NCBI RefSeq assembly: GCF_003383615.1
Contig: NZ_QNUL01000002.1
Coordinates: forward strand, 62,001 to 126,000
Direction of reading: 5' to 3'
From: Dyadobacter luteus
Lineage (GTDB): Bacteria > Bacteroidota > Bacteroidia > Cytophagales > Spirosomataceae
DNA length: 64,000 bases
The notes beneath the pieces were generated by a model. That model did no database searches and was not told the DNA's origin. It was given only the letters and a program-made list of their open reading frames with translations. Below, piece by piece: positions 1 through 7,749 of this stretch (its first letter is position 1; each line of letters starts with the position of its first letter). The position numbers and the translations under genes are program-made.

Positions 1-80
1 GCGGCAACCAACGCAATGACCGTAAAGTAAAAGACGGATGAAAACTGATAGTATACTCCTGGTTTCTTCTGTTCTTGCAT
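1..80 (-). CDS. N-terminus of an unidentified membrane protein (partial, runs off the window)
   Basis: Reading the minus strand from the ATG at 80-78 gives 26 open codons to the window edge. The peptide begins MQEQKKPGVYYQFSSVFYF and continues TVIALVA, a short polar head followed by a hydrophobic stretch that looks like a first membrane segment. It is divergent from the histidine kinase to its right. Too little is present to name a family; reality as a gene is inferred from the clean ATG, open frame and hydrophobic pattern. Confidence 0.4.
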   Translation of the reverse strand, partial: MQEQKKPGVYYQFSSVFYFTVIALVA

Positions 81-487
81 TCGGAGAGACAATAAATGTT
101 GTATGTACTGCAACGCACATGTATGTTTTGCGATCATGAGTAAGCAACGACTCAGGGTAAAGTAAATTATAATCTCTGAATATAAATCAAAATAAGTATC
201 CTAATGGGCACTCAGGTGTATTGTTAGGAGTAATTTCTACGTTTAGAAATGAATTCGTTCGAGTTTTGGTAGTTAGATTTCAGATTAGTTCAATTTTATT
301 ACTTCTTATTACTGACTGACTTTGCTCATAAAATCCGATACTTTTAATAGCTTTACATGCCCGATTAGATTGTAGACATAGAAATCACATGTATGATGTT
401 TTTATCAGAATGTAGTACTAGTTTCGTTGTCCTCGTCGGGGTGATTCCCGTGCAAATGAAGATGTCTTCTTGTGTCTTTAAAGACAA
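81..487. other. AT-rich intergenic region between divergent genes
   Basis: About 400 bp without a convincing ORF. It holds an inverted repeat (ATTTCTA-cgtt-TAGAAAT, 233-250) and a perfect 14-bp palindrome TGTCTTTAAAGACA at 473-486, some 38 bp upstream of the kinase ATG. Either could be a regulator site; no full TTTG/TAnnTTTG promoter was found. Confidence 0.35.
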
Positions 488-523
488 GTGCTTCGTGGAA
501 TGATCATCAGCAACACCTATACC

Positions 524-2647
524 ATGAAAAACCCGCTTAAAAAAGCATCTCTGTCTTCATTTATCTGGATTATACTGCTCATTGTTATTTTGGTATGTTT
601 TGTATTCGTAACCCTCACGAAAGATTCCAAATCACGTGTTCTGCGAAGCAGCATTTCTGCTTTGAACAATGAAAGTGACAATTATCAAAAACTCGATAGC
701 TGTATAGCCATTCTTTACGATGCAGAAAACAACAGCAGGTTGTTTGTAACCACTCTGGATTCCACTTACCTGAATTTATATAAAAATCAGTTGGGGGCAG
801 TATCAAGGATGTTGGCAGATTACGAATCGTCAAGGAGTCGAATCGGTCTACCATTGTCCAACCTGATTATTGACAAAAAATTAAAAGATGAGCAGTTTGT
901 TGAGATGAAAATGATGGTGGATAGCCTTTTGCTCTTTTCATTTCAATTGCAAAGTGCCAAACCGATTCCTATTCCAAGGCAGGCTCCGGCAGTTACCACC
1001 ACGCGTAAGATTGCCAAAACAGATTCAGTATTTATTGAGCCACAAAAAAATAAAAAACGTCTTTTCCGCCGTATTGCTGATGCTATATCCAATAAATCGA
1101 CCGAAGACAAGGCATTGACAAAATCTGAAAGTACCATTATAATTAAGGATTCTGTAATTGCATCGTCTAAAGCGGAGGCTATCAACCCGCTTGATGTTTT
1201 TGAACAATACGAAAATGCACGCAGGCAGCTCAACGATACGGAACGTCAGATGCTGTTTATCAATAGTCGCCTGTTCGCGAATTTGAAAAGTATTCTTGCA
1301 GAGATGAAGACAGAGGAAGACAGCAATCTGAAAGCGATCAGGAATTCCCTTGTAGAAACGACACAAGTACAGCTTGACGAAGTGAACAGGCTTTCGACAG
1401 GGAATATTTTTATAGTGCTGGCGCTCACAGCAATGATTATCTGGAACCTGATCCGGTTGTACAGACAGGAAAATGATCTGTTGAAGTATGCCCGGCTTAC
1501 TACAGATACAAACAAGAAAAAGGGCGAATTTATGGCTCAGGTTGCCCATGAAATCCGTACGCCTCTCAATGCAATTATCGGTTTCTCTCAATTGATTGAT
1601 TCTGAAAAGCTGGATGATGATCTTAAAATGAATGTCAACGCGATTAAAAGTTCATCGAGAACATTATTGGTTCTGGTGAATGAGATTCTCGATTTTTCGA
1701 AATTTGAAAGCGGGAAGATATCGTTGGTAAATGTCGCGTTTTCTCCGAAGGAAATGCTGGAGGAGGCTGAAGGCATGTTATCGGTGCTGGCAGATGAGAA
1801 GGATATCAACATTCACACCAACTTCAATTTATCTGATGACCTGTATCTGATAGGAGATGGTTTCAGACTGAAACAGATAGTGATCAATTTGTTGTCGAAT
1901 GCGATCAAGTTTACGCCTGATAAAGGGCATATTACCCTGGCAGGTACATTTGATAACAAAGATGGCGCAGCGGGCGTCTTGAAACTTGGGGTCAGAGATT
2001 CCGGTGTAGGTATTGCACAGGAGTATCTGGATACAATTTTTGATGATTTTGTACAGGTAGAAAATAGCGAAAATACGTCACGCCAGGCAGGAACAGGACT
2101 TGGACTTGCTATATGCAAGCGTATTGTGGATCTCTATGGAGGGGAGATAAATGTAAGCAGTGAACTTGGGAAAGGATCTGAGTTTACTGTAGAAATTCCT
2201 CTGGAGATGGCTTTGAAAACAGATGAAATAATAAAAACGAAGGTATTGTCAGCCAGCGGGAAGGGACTGCTTTCGGGCAAAAGAATCCTGGTGGCTGATG
2301 ATACTAAGATGAATCTTGTACTGGTTGGTAAGATTCTCGAAAAATACGGTGCCGTTTATGACCTGACCAGCGACGGACAGGAGGCTTACGACCTTTTTCA
2401 GACCGATACCTATGATCTGGTGATTACAGATATCCATATGCCAATTATGAATGGTATTGAACTGGCAACCCGGATTCGTCAGCAGGAAGGGAAGTTAAAA
2501 GCAATTACACCAATCCTGGGCTTTACAGGTAGCTCCACGTCAGCCACTCAGCATCAGTATATTCAGGCGGGTATGAATGGCGTCATCAGAAAGCCATTTG
2601 AAGAGCGCAAATTCATAGATACCATTGAAGAGCTTGTCAGAATTTAG
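524..2647 (+). CDS. Hybrid sensor histidine kinase with C-terminal receiver domain
   Basis: Membrane sensor kinase of 707 aa from the ATG at 524; an in-frame GTG at 488 directly abuts a 14-bp palindrome and is less likely. One N-terminal membrane segment (about residues 10-33), a roughly 255-residue sensor region with Ser/Lys-rich stretches, a second membrane segment (about 294-312), then HisKA with the phospho-acceptor in the motif AHEIRTPLNAIIGFS (His about 342). HATPase_c follows with N, G1 (DSGVGI) and G2 (GTGLGL) boxes. The receiver starts near KRILVADD, with phospho-Asp about residue 636 (DIHMP) and the conserved Lys in RKPF. No HPt domain or output regulator is adjacent, so partners and signal are unknown. 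Confidence 0.9.
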   Translation: MKNPLKKASLSSFIWIILLIVILVCFVFVTLTKDSKSRVLRSSISALNNESDNYQKLDSCIAILYDAENNSRLFVTTLDSTYLNLYKNQLGAVSRMLADYESSRSRIGLPLSNLIIDKKLKDEQFVEMKMMVDSLLLFSFQLQSAKPIPIPRQAPAVTTTRKIAKTDSVFIEPQKNKKRLFRRIADAISNKSTEDKALTKSESTIIIKDSVIASSKAEAINPLDVFEQYENARRQLNDTERQMLFINSRLFANLKSILAEMKTEEDSNLKAIRNSLVETTQVQLDEVNRLSTGNIFIVLALTAMIIWNLIRLYRQENDLLKYARLTTDTNKKKGEFMAQVAHEIRTPLNAIIGFSQLIDSEKLDDDLKMNVNAIKSSSRTLLVLVNEILDFSKFESGKISLVNVAFSPKEMLEEAEGMLSVLADEKDINIHTNFNLSDDLYLIGDGFRLKQIVINLLSNAIKFTPDKGHITLAGTFDNKDGAAGVLKLGVRDSGVGIAQEYLDTIFDDFVQVENSENTSRQAGTGLGLAICKRIVDLYGGEINVSSELGKGSEFTVEIPLEMALKTDEIIKTKVLSASGKGLLSGKRILVADDTKMNLVLVGKILEKYGAVYDLTSDGQEAYDLFQTDTYDLVITDIHMPIMNGIELATRIRQQEGKLKAITPILGFTGSSTSATQHQYIQAGMNGVIRKPFEERKFIDTIEELVRI

Positions 2648-2658
2648 TGGTTCGCAGG

Positions 2659-3825
2659 CTAATCCAATATTTTTCGTATTACTGCATACTCATCTCTGTC
2701 AAGCACATCCAGTTTCCCTTTTGTTGCATGACTGATCTGGTCCCTGAATTTTTTAATACGGGAAAGCATCGGCTCCACAATCGTATTACTGTGGTTGATA
2801 AAGTCATATAAATCACCCTCACTGGCAGGGAGTTTGTACCCACGAGAGCTGCTGGCAATCAATACTCCCGCATCTCTGAGAGGAGCGATAACCTTGGTCT
2901 GGAAATAGTGCAGTGAAACCGATTTGCCTCTCCGAACCCTTATATGCTCAATAATCTCAAAACTGGAAATGTAACGTGTAGGACTGATGTGCCTGAAATG
3001 GAAAAGCAAAAATCCCAGGCATGCAAGTTGGTCTGCTATGTGAGGCGCCTGAATACCAGACTTCCGGTTGATAAAATCATTGGCCAGTTTTACACTCAGG
3101 TTGGCCAGCTCTTCATTGTAACGCAGCTCTTTGGTATTGACCTTCACCAGATACGGCGCGAATACATCAGGCCAGAACTTCATGGTCAGTAAAGAGGGTT
3201 GTATCAGCTCCACGAAATCCTGACGTTGATCGGTAAGCAGGTTTTCGTCGTAGCAGCGTGCCATAGTCCCCGCAATAAAATCGGATGCCTGAAGTATAAA
3301 ATCACCATGTGGCTTGACGAAACCAAAAGTAGATTCGTTGAACAGATTGGGAATATGGTTTTGATGCGTGTATTTGATAAAGCCTTCCATGAAACTGTCA
3401 GCGCTTTTGGGCTTACCGACCAGCTCCAGATTATTGAAAAGGCCATACAATTCGCGGTCGGCCAGACCGTGCAGAAATTTATGTAATGAGCCTTTGTAAC
3501 GCAATCCTTCACCTATAAGCTGTCGTTTGTCTACAACGAGGGCAAATATTCTGAAAGGTGCAGAAAGTACTTCGTTCAGTATCTGTTTTCTTCTCTCATG
3601 ATCATTGTCAACCGTTGCCGAACTGATTACGCCATCGTCAAAATGCTTTTTTGCAATGGCTTCCAAAGTATTGTTCGCATACTCCACATCTCTTTTGGCA
3701 AGAAGCAGTGCGGTAACGATAAAATGGGTGGAGGTGTCTTCTCCATTATTTTCCTTTTTTAAGAATTCCAGTCCATATGTTCCCCATTCTTCAAGAAAGG
3801 CAATCTGTTCGGGCATTGTGATCAT
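2659..3825 (-). CDS. DUF3800-like protein
   Basis: 388 aa, soluble, no signal peptide. The first 220 residues resemble DUF3800 proteins, predicted RNase H-fold proteins of unknown activity: a TSTHFIVTALLL strand early on, FALVVDK in the middle and LQASDFIAGT near residue 200, which matches the family's C-terminal LQxADxIAG block. The usual N-terminal acidic motif is less clear (FLEEWGTYGLEF). The C-terminal 160 residues have a winged-helix flavour (RRGKSVSLHYFQTKVIAPLRDAGVLIASS) ahead of a charged tail. ATG at 3825 was preferred over 3816; a TATTTTTG -7-like box lies 13 bp upstream. It converges on the kinase 11 bp away. The family call is from memory of motifs. Confidence 0.5.
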   Translation of the reverse strand: MITMPEQIAFLEEWGTYGLEFLKKENNGEDTSTHFIVTALLLAKRDVEYANNTLEAIAKKHFDDGVISSATVDNDHERRKQILNEVLSAPFRIFALVVDKRQLIGEGLRYKGSLHKFLHGLADRELYGLFNNLELVGKPKSADSFMEGFIKYTHQNHIPNLFNESTFGFVKPHGDFILQASDFIAGTMARCYDENLLTDQRQDFVELIQPSLLTMKFWPDVFAPYLVKVNTKELRYNEELANLSVKLANDFINRKSGIQAPHIADQLACLGFLLFHFRHISPTRYISSFEIIEHIRVRRGKSVSLHYFQTKVIAPLRDAGVLIASSSRGYKLPASEGDLYDFINHSNTIVEPMLSRIKKFRDQISHATKGKLDVLDRDEYAVIRKILD

Positions 3826-3838
3826 GATTGGTAAATGA

Positions 3839-3846
3839 CAAAAATA
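3839..3846 (-). promoter_or_regulatory. -7-like box of the DUF3800-like gene
   Basis: On the minus strand this reads TATTTTTG, matching TAnnTTTG, and ends 13 bp before the ATG at 3825. No good TTTG is found 19-20 nt further upstream, so only half the promoter is supported. Confidence 0.35.
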
Positions 3847-4001
3847 TCATTTTCGGCTTGTTAAAACTATGAACTTGATATAATTAGAGTGTATTAGTAG
3901 TAGTAATTGTTGTTTTAGCGGCTCATTGGAGAAGGAAATATGGATTTTTAGTACTTCAGAAAAAAAGAGCATGGTCCGTTTTTCTTGTCCTAGTTCAATG
4001 T

Positions 4002-4029
4002 TTTGCCCTGTGCGACCGCTGTACATTTG
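4002..4029 (+). promoter_or_regulatory. Possible promoter of the dioxygenase/esterase pair
   Basis: TACATTTG at 4022-4029 matches the TAnnTTTG -7 box. A TTTG at 4002-4005 lies 16 nt upstream, shorter than the usual 19-20. The expected transcript start is about 30 nt before the ATG at 4066. Confidence 0.4.
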
Positions 4030-4065
4030 TATCATCAAAACGACAACAATTAAACAGATACGAAA

Positions 4066-5004
4066 ATGGAAAATACAATAAACGGCATCCACCACATCAC
4101 TGCTATCGCCGGAGACGCTAAAAGAAACTACGATTTTTATACTCGTATTCTGGGATTAAGAATGGTTAAAAAAACCGTGAATTTCGATGATCCTAATACA
4201 TACCATTTCTATTACGGAGATGAAAACGGAACTCCAGGTACCATCCTGACTTTCTTTCCATGGGGAGATCAGATTCCTGCAGGTAGGAGAGGAACACGCC
4301 AGGTAACTGAGATCGGTTATTCTGTTCCTGAGGGAAGTTTAGGCTTCTGGGAAAAAAGATTGCACGATAACAAAGTAACCTATAACAAGGTGGCTGAGAA
4401 GTTTGGCGAGCAATATCTGACTTTCCTTGATCCTGATGGTTTGAAATTCGAACTAACTGTTCCTAAAAAAGCAGATGATCGGAAACCATGGGAAACCGAC
4501 GAAGTAAAAGCTGAACATGCTACCAGAGGTTTTCACCATATTACGATTACCAGTAACAAAATCGAAGAAACAGCGAAAATTCTGACTGACATCTTCGGAT
4601 ACAAATTGGTGGAGCAGCATGTCAACCGGTTCAGATTTATCACTGATGCAGTAGAGCAGGCTTCTATCGTGGATCTTGTGGAAGTACCAGGCGAACGTGC
4701 AGGTCATGTAGCGGGAGGTTCTGTCCACCACGTAGCTTTCAGAGTTGCCAACGATGATATTTTGATGGAATTCCGCAAAAAAATCGTTGAGGCTGGTCAT
4801 CAGATCACTGATAAAATTGATAGAAATTACTTCTATTCACTTTATTTCCGTGAACCAGGTGGCGTACTTTTTGAAATCGCAAGTGACAATCCTGGTTTTG
4901 CCACTGACGAAACTGTAGCTGAATTGGGTAGTGGATTGATGTTGCCACCTCAGTACGAGCCACGCAGAGCTCAGATTGAAAAAGTGCTGCCTGTTTTGAA
5001 ATAA
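4066..5004 (+). CDS. Ring-cleaving dioxygenase, VOC/glyoxalase family (MhqO-like)
   Basis: 312 aa with two vicinal-oxygen-chelate modules. Module 1 begins at GIHHITAIAGDAKRNYDFY (His about residue 8) with the acidic ligand in DPDGLKFEL; module 2 begins at GFHHITITSNKIEET with PGGVLFEIASD near residue 265. These carry the His/Glu metal-ligand pattern of extradiol-type VOC enzymes. Length and layout match the MhqA/MhqO dioxygenases, which in Bacillus act on quinone-type compounds. The next gene, 75 bp downstream on the same strand, is an MhqD-like esterase, the same pairing as the Bacillus mhq operon. Substrate assignment is inference from that pairing. Confidence 0.8.
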   Translation: MENTINGIHHITAIAGDAKRNYDFYTRILGLRMVKKTVNFDDPNTYHFYYGDENGTPGTILTFFPWGDQIPAGRRGTRQVTEIGYSVPEGSLGFWEKRLHDNKVTYNKVAEKFGEQYLTFLDPDGLKFELTVPKKADDRKPWETDEVKAEHATRGFHHITITSNKIEETAKILTDIFGYKLVEQHVNRFRFITDAVEQASIVDLVEVPGERAGHVAGGSVHHVAFRVANDDILMEFRKKIVEAGHQITDKIDRNYFYSLYFREPGGVLFEIASDNPGFATDETVAELGSGLMLPPQYEPRRAQIEKVLPVLK

Positions 5005-5079
5005 ACAGCATATCAGCAAAGGGCTGGAAGTAACCAGCTCTTTGCTTTAAATGATTATTCATTTTATCAGTAATTGAAA

Positions 5080-5703
5080 ATGTACCAGCATACAAAACAG
5101 ATCGTGAAAGCCGGAGTCGCTTTGCAGGATGCCAAAAAGGCGATTGTTATGATTCATGGCAGAGGCGCAGCTCCGGAAGATATCATTTCATTGAAACGTT
5201 ATCTGAACCTTAATGATGTGGCAATACTTGCACCCGCAGCCACCAACAATAGTTGGTATCCGTTCAGTTTTATGGCTCCGGTTGAAAAGAACCAGCCCGC
5301 ACTGGATTCGGCTCTGGCACTTATTGATGATACGGTGAAGGAAATAGAAGCTGCAGGAATAGCTGCCGATCAGATTTACTTTGCAGGATTTTCGCAGGGA
5401 GCATGTCTCATGCTGGAATATACGGCCCGTCACGCGCGGAAGTATGCGGGAATCATTGCGCTTACCGGTGGATTGGTAGGAGAGAAGTTGGAAATGACCA
5501 ATTATGGTGGTGATTTTGAAAATACCCCTGTCTTTATATCAACAGGAGATCCTGATCCGCATGTGCCCGTTAGCCGTGTGGAAGAGAGTATTTCAGTACT
5601 GAAAAATCTGAATGCGCAGGTAAGCTCGGCGATATACCCTGGCCGTCCGCATACGATATCGGGAGAAGAAATCGCTATTGTTAATCGGGAGATATTAAAG
5701 TAA
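5080..5703 (+). CDS. Alpha/beta-hydrolase, phospholipase/carboxylesterase family (MhqD-like)
   Basis: 207 aa cytoplasmic serine esterase. The oxyanion-side motif MIHGRGA is near residue 24, the nucleophile elbow GFSQG near residue 107, the acid in STGDPDPHVP near 160 and the catalytic His in GRPHT near 191. No signal peptide. I chose the ATG at 5080 over a TTG at 5074. It follows the VOC dioxygenase by 75 bp with no terminator between them and is followed by a strong hairpin, so the two probably form one transcript. MhqD in Bacillus belongs to the quinone-stress operon; the same role is inferred here. Confidence 0.8.
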   Translation: MYQHTKQIVKAGVALQDAKKAIVMIHGRGAAPEDIISLKRYLNLNDVAILAPAATNNSWYPFSFMAPVEKNQPALDSALALIDDTVKEIEAAGIAADQIYFAGFSQGACLMLEYTARHARKYAGIIALTGGLVGEKLEMTNYGGDFENTPVFISTGDPDPHVPVSRVEESISVLKNLNAQVSSAIYPGRPHTISGEEIAIVNREILK

Positions 5704-5757
5704 AACGATGTATTGATACGTGTGTTTTTGATAATATCAGATACTGACACTAATTTT

Positions 5758-5793
5758 AAAAACTCATTCTGCGACTATGCAGGGTGAGTTTTT
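5758..5793 (+). terminator. Intrinsic terminator after the esterase gene
   Basis: Arms 5758-5772 and 5779-5793 around a 6-nt loop, fully paired in RNA with two G-U wobbles, ending in a T run. It overlaps the GTG at 5784 that would extend the following Crp/Fnr gene, which argues for a later start there. Confidence 0.7.
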
Positions 5794-5819
5794 TGTTTGG
5801 AACAAATACTCCTGCTGAT

Positions 5820-6398
5820 ATGTTCGAAGAAATCAATGCTTATGCAAAGCGCTGTCTGCCATTTACAGATGACGATCTGGAATTTTTTAATTCTGTACTT
5901 CAATTTAAAAAGCAGCGTAAAAAGACTTTCCTGTTGCAGGAAGGAGAGGTATGTAATTTCGAGGCATTTATACTGAAAGGTTGTATCAGAACTTACCATA
6001 TTGATCACGCGGGAGCTGAGGTTACTTTGCAATTTGCTGTGGAAGACTGGTGGGTGAGCGACATTACCAGTTTCACCGAACAAAAACCGAGCATGGTTTA
6101 TATAGAAACACTGGAGGATTGTGAGCTACTGATACTTACACCGGAGACTAAAGAAAAATTGCTGGCCAGGGTGCCGGGATTTGAGCGTATGTTCAGGTTG
6201 ATGGTACAACGAAATCTTGCGCAAACGCAGGAACGGCTTTTCAGAACTATCTCAACAACGGCAGTGGAGAAATATCTGGATTTTTTGAACCGCTATCCTG
6301 CTATTCCTCAGCGTGTAGCACAGCATTACATTGCTTCATACCTGGGTTTTTCTCCGGAATTTCTCAGTAAGGTCAGAAAGAAGCTCAGTGCGAATTAA
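5820..6398 (+). CDS. Crp/Fnr-family transcriptional regulator
   Basis: 192 aa from the ATG at 5820; the GTG at 5784 lies inside the upstream terminator and was rejected. The N-terminal cyclic-nucleotide-binding-like barrel includes FLLQEGEVCNFEAFILKGC and a long connecting helix (residues about 115-145). The C-terminal helix-turn-helix is short and of the Bacteroidota type (QHYIASYLGFSPEFLSKVRKKL), with the recognition helix around SPEFLSKVRKK. No FeS-cluster cysteine pattern is visible. It sits just downstream of the dioxygenase/esterase pair and may control it, but this is positional inference; many members of this subfamily have no known ligand. Confidence 0.8.
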   Translation: MFEEINAYAKRCLPFTDDDLEFFNSVLQFKKQRKKTFLLQEGEVCNFEAFILKGCIRTYHIDHAGAEVTLQFAVEDWWVSDITSFTEQKPSMVYIETLEDCELLILTPETKEKLLARVPGFERMFRLMVQRNLAQTQERLFRTISTTAVEKYLDFLNRYPAIPQRVAQHYIASYLGFSPEFLSKVRKKLSAN

Positions 6399-6407
6399 GC
6401 GTCTGTG

Positions 6408-6438
6408 TTTGCAGAGCATAGTTCATGCAGTATCTTTG
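6408..6438 (+). promoter_or_regulatory. Bacteroidota-type promoter of the DUF2958 gene
   Basis: TTTG at 6408-6411, 19-nt spacer, TATCTTTG at 6431-6438. Both boxes match the consensus with ideal spacing. Transcription would begin at or within a few bases of the ATG at 6443, giving a leaderless or nearly leaderless mRNA, and it rules out the upstream ATG at 6425, which lies between the two boxes. Confidence 0.7.
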
Positions 6439-6442
6439 TGTC

Positions 6443-6835
6443 ATGTCAAAAATGATCCCCGAGAATTTAGAGGAAATCATGATTCACAATGCCACTGAGG
6501 TTCAAAACCAGTTGAGCAGAGATCATGAACCTGTGGTTAAACTGCATTCGAAGTATGGTAAAGGTATATGGCTTTTATCTGAAATGGACGCCGCAAATCA
6601 TATTGCATATGGCATTTGTGATTTGGGGCAGGGTACTCCTGAGTTGAGCTATGTGTCTGTTACACATCTTGAAAGTATCAAGCATGCGCGTTTGAAGGTT
6701 CCGATGGTAGAAATAGATCGTGCCTTCGAAGGAAAATATCCGATGAGCGTCTATTTCGAAGCTGCTAAAGCAAATAAAAGAGTAACTGAAGACGAAGAAC
6801 TGTTAAAGCAAGCAGCAGAAAGGCTAAGCAAGTAG
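6443..6835 (+). CDS. DUF2958 family protein
   Basis: 130 aa from the ATG at 6443, chosen because the promoter -7 box lies at 6431-6438. The body carries the family pattern: PVVKLHSKYGKGIWLLSE followed by AYGICDLGQGTPELSYVSVTHLE, where DLGxGxPELxYVS is the DUF2958 hallmark. DUF2958 proteins are small, soluble and often found on mobile elements, with unknown function. Here the gene is monocistronic, with a hairpin overlapping its stop codon. The C-terminal part is charged and likely helical. Confidence 0.75.
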   Translation: MSKMIPENLEEIMIHNATEVQNQLSRDHEPVVKLHSKYGKGIWLLSEMDAANHIAYGICDLGQGTPELSYVSVTHLESIKHARLKVPMVEIDRAFEGKYPMSVYFEAAKANKRVTEDEELLKQAAERLSK

Positions 6836-6858
6836 TCCGGCTGTGCAGTCGGACTACT
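6831..6858. terminator. Hairpin between convergent genes
   Basis: Perfect 9-bp arms AGTAGTCCG / CGGACTACT (6831-6839, 6850-6858) with a 10-nt loop; the TAG stop of the DUF2958 gene lies in the left arm. The T tract on either side is poor, so termination strength is uncertain. Confidence 0.5.
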
Positions 6859-6873
6859 CTGCTTAAGATGACA

Positions 6874-7644
6874 TTATGCAGACTGCGTGTCGTGGATGAT
6901 AACTCCTGCGAGCGCAGCTGCCAATCCTGCAGCCAATAGACTGATTTCCTTATTACTATCTTTTTGTTTCGCTGCAATTCCTGCCAGTGCTGTTGCGATA
7001 GGAAGCAGATAAGCCGGGTCGTTTAGCTGTCTGGATGCCCATATACCCAGGCCAGTTGTGACCGGCAAAGCGGCAGAGGTCCATTGCTTAATGTCTGTTG
7101 TTTTTTTTAGATAGCCGCTTTCCTGAATCAGTGTAGTTGCGCTTATAGCCGAGGCTGCAGTGAGCCAGCCCGTATAAATGCCGATAAACTTACGCAGCGT
7201 GTTTTCTGGTTCTGCCACAGGCTCACCGCCCACTTCCAGAGCCCTGTGCAAACCAATTGCAGCCGGCAACATGGCTATGGTCGTAATTGCGGCACCTATC
7301 CGATGTTTCTTTTCAGATTTGGCAAAGAACAATCCGAAAACCATCGTCAACAGATAATTGATTCTGAGCCATGGCTGCGCTTTCTGATAACGTGGATTAT
7401 TGAGCTGATCGGGTAGTGCCTGGTGAATGGCCAGAGCGATAGTGCCGGCATAGATAGTGGACCAAACAATTCCGAATGTAGCATTTGCTGGTGTCAGCAG
7501 GTTACGATCTACTTTCTTTTGCCTTTTGATATCCAGATATGTTTTGGCAACATTCTTCCGTGGACGGCTGAAAAAATAGGTTCCCACAATTCCTCCGATG
7601 ACTATTCCGGCAGTAACATATCTTCCAAGTTCCCTGTTTTTCAT
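6874..7644 (-). CDS. Multi-pass membrane protein, TspO/MBR-like
   Basis: 256 aa with about seven hydrophobic segments. The stretch PANATFGIVWSTIYAGTIAL (about residues 52-71) resembles the PxxxFxxVWxxLY signature of TspO/MBR proteins, which bind tetrapyrroles and hydrophobic ligands. The protein is longer than classic TspO (about 160 aa) and lacks its tryptophan richness, so it is at best a distant, enlarged relative. It converges on the DUF2958 gene and has a TATTTTTG -7-like box upstream (7683-7690). Substrate and role are unknown. Confidence 0.45.
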   Translation of the reverse strand: MKNRELGRYVTAGIVIGGIVGTYFFSRPRKNVAKTYLDIKRQKKVDRNLLTPANATFGIVWSTIYAGTIALAIHQALPDQLNNPRYQKAQPWLRINYLLTMVFGLFFAKSEKKHRIGAAITTIAMLPAAIGLHRALEVGGEPVAEPENTLRKFIGIYTGWLTAASAISATTLIQESGYLKKTTDIKQWTSAALPVTTGLGIWASRQLNDPAYLLPIATALAGIAAKQKDSNKEISLLAAGLAAALAGVIIHDTQSA

Positions 7645-7682
7645 GATTTGAATTTTTATAGGTTATCTCAAACCATTTAACA

Positions 7683-7690
7683 CAAAAATA
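7683..7690 (-). promoter_or_regulatory. -7-like box of the TspO-like gene
   Basis: Reads TATTTTTG on the minus strand, about 38 bp before the ATG at 7644. No matching TTTG at the expected upstream distance was found. Confidence 0.35.
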
Positions 7691-7749
7691 CTGTACCGAT
7701 GCAGTTTCACACTACGCCGGTACAGCAGGGAATTCTAATCAGTATGCTG

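Noticed and set aside
1025-1591. 188-aa minus-strand open frame inside the kinase gene
   Set aside because: Lies fully opposite the kinase coding sequence, has Cys/His-rich low-quality composition and no family motif; an antisense shadow.
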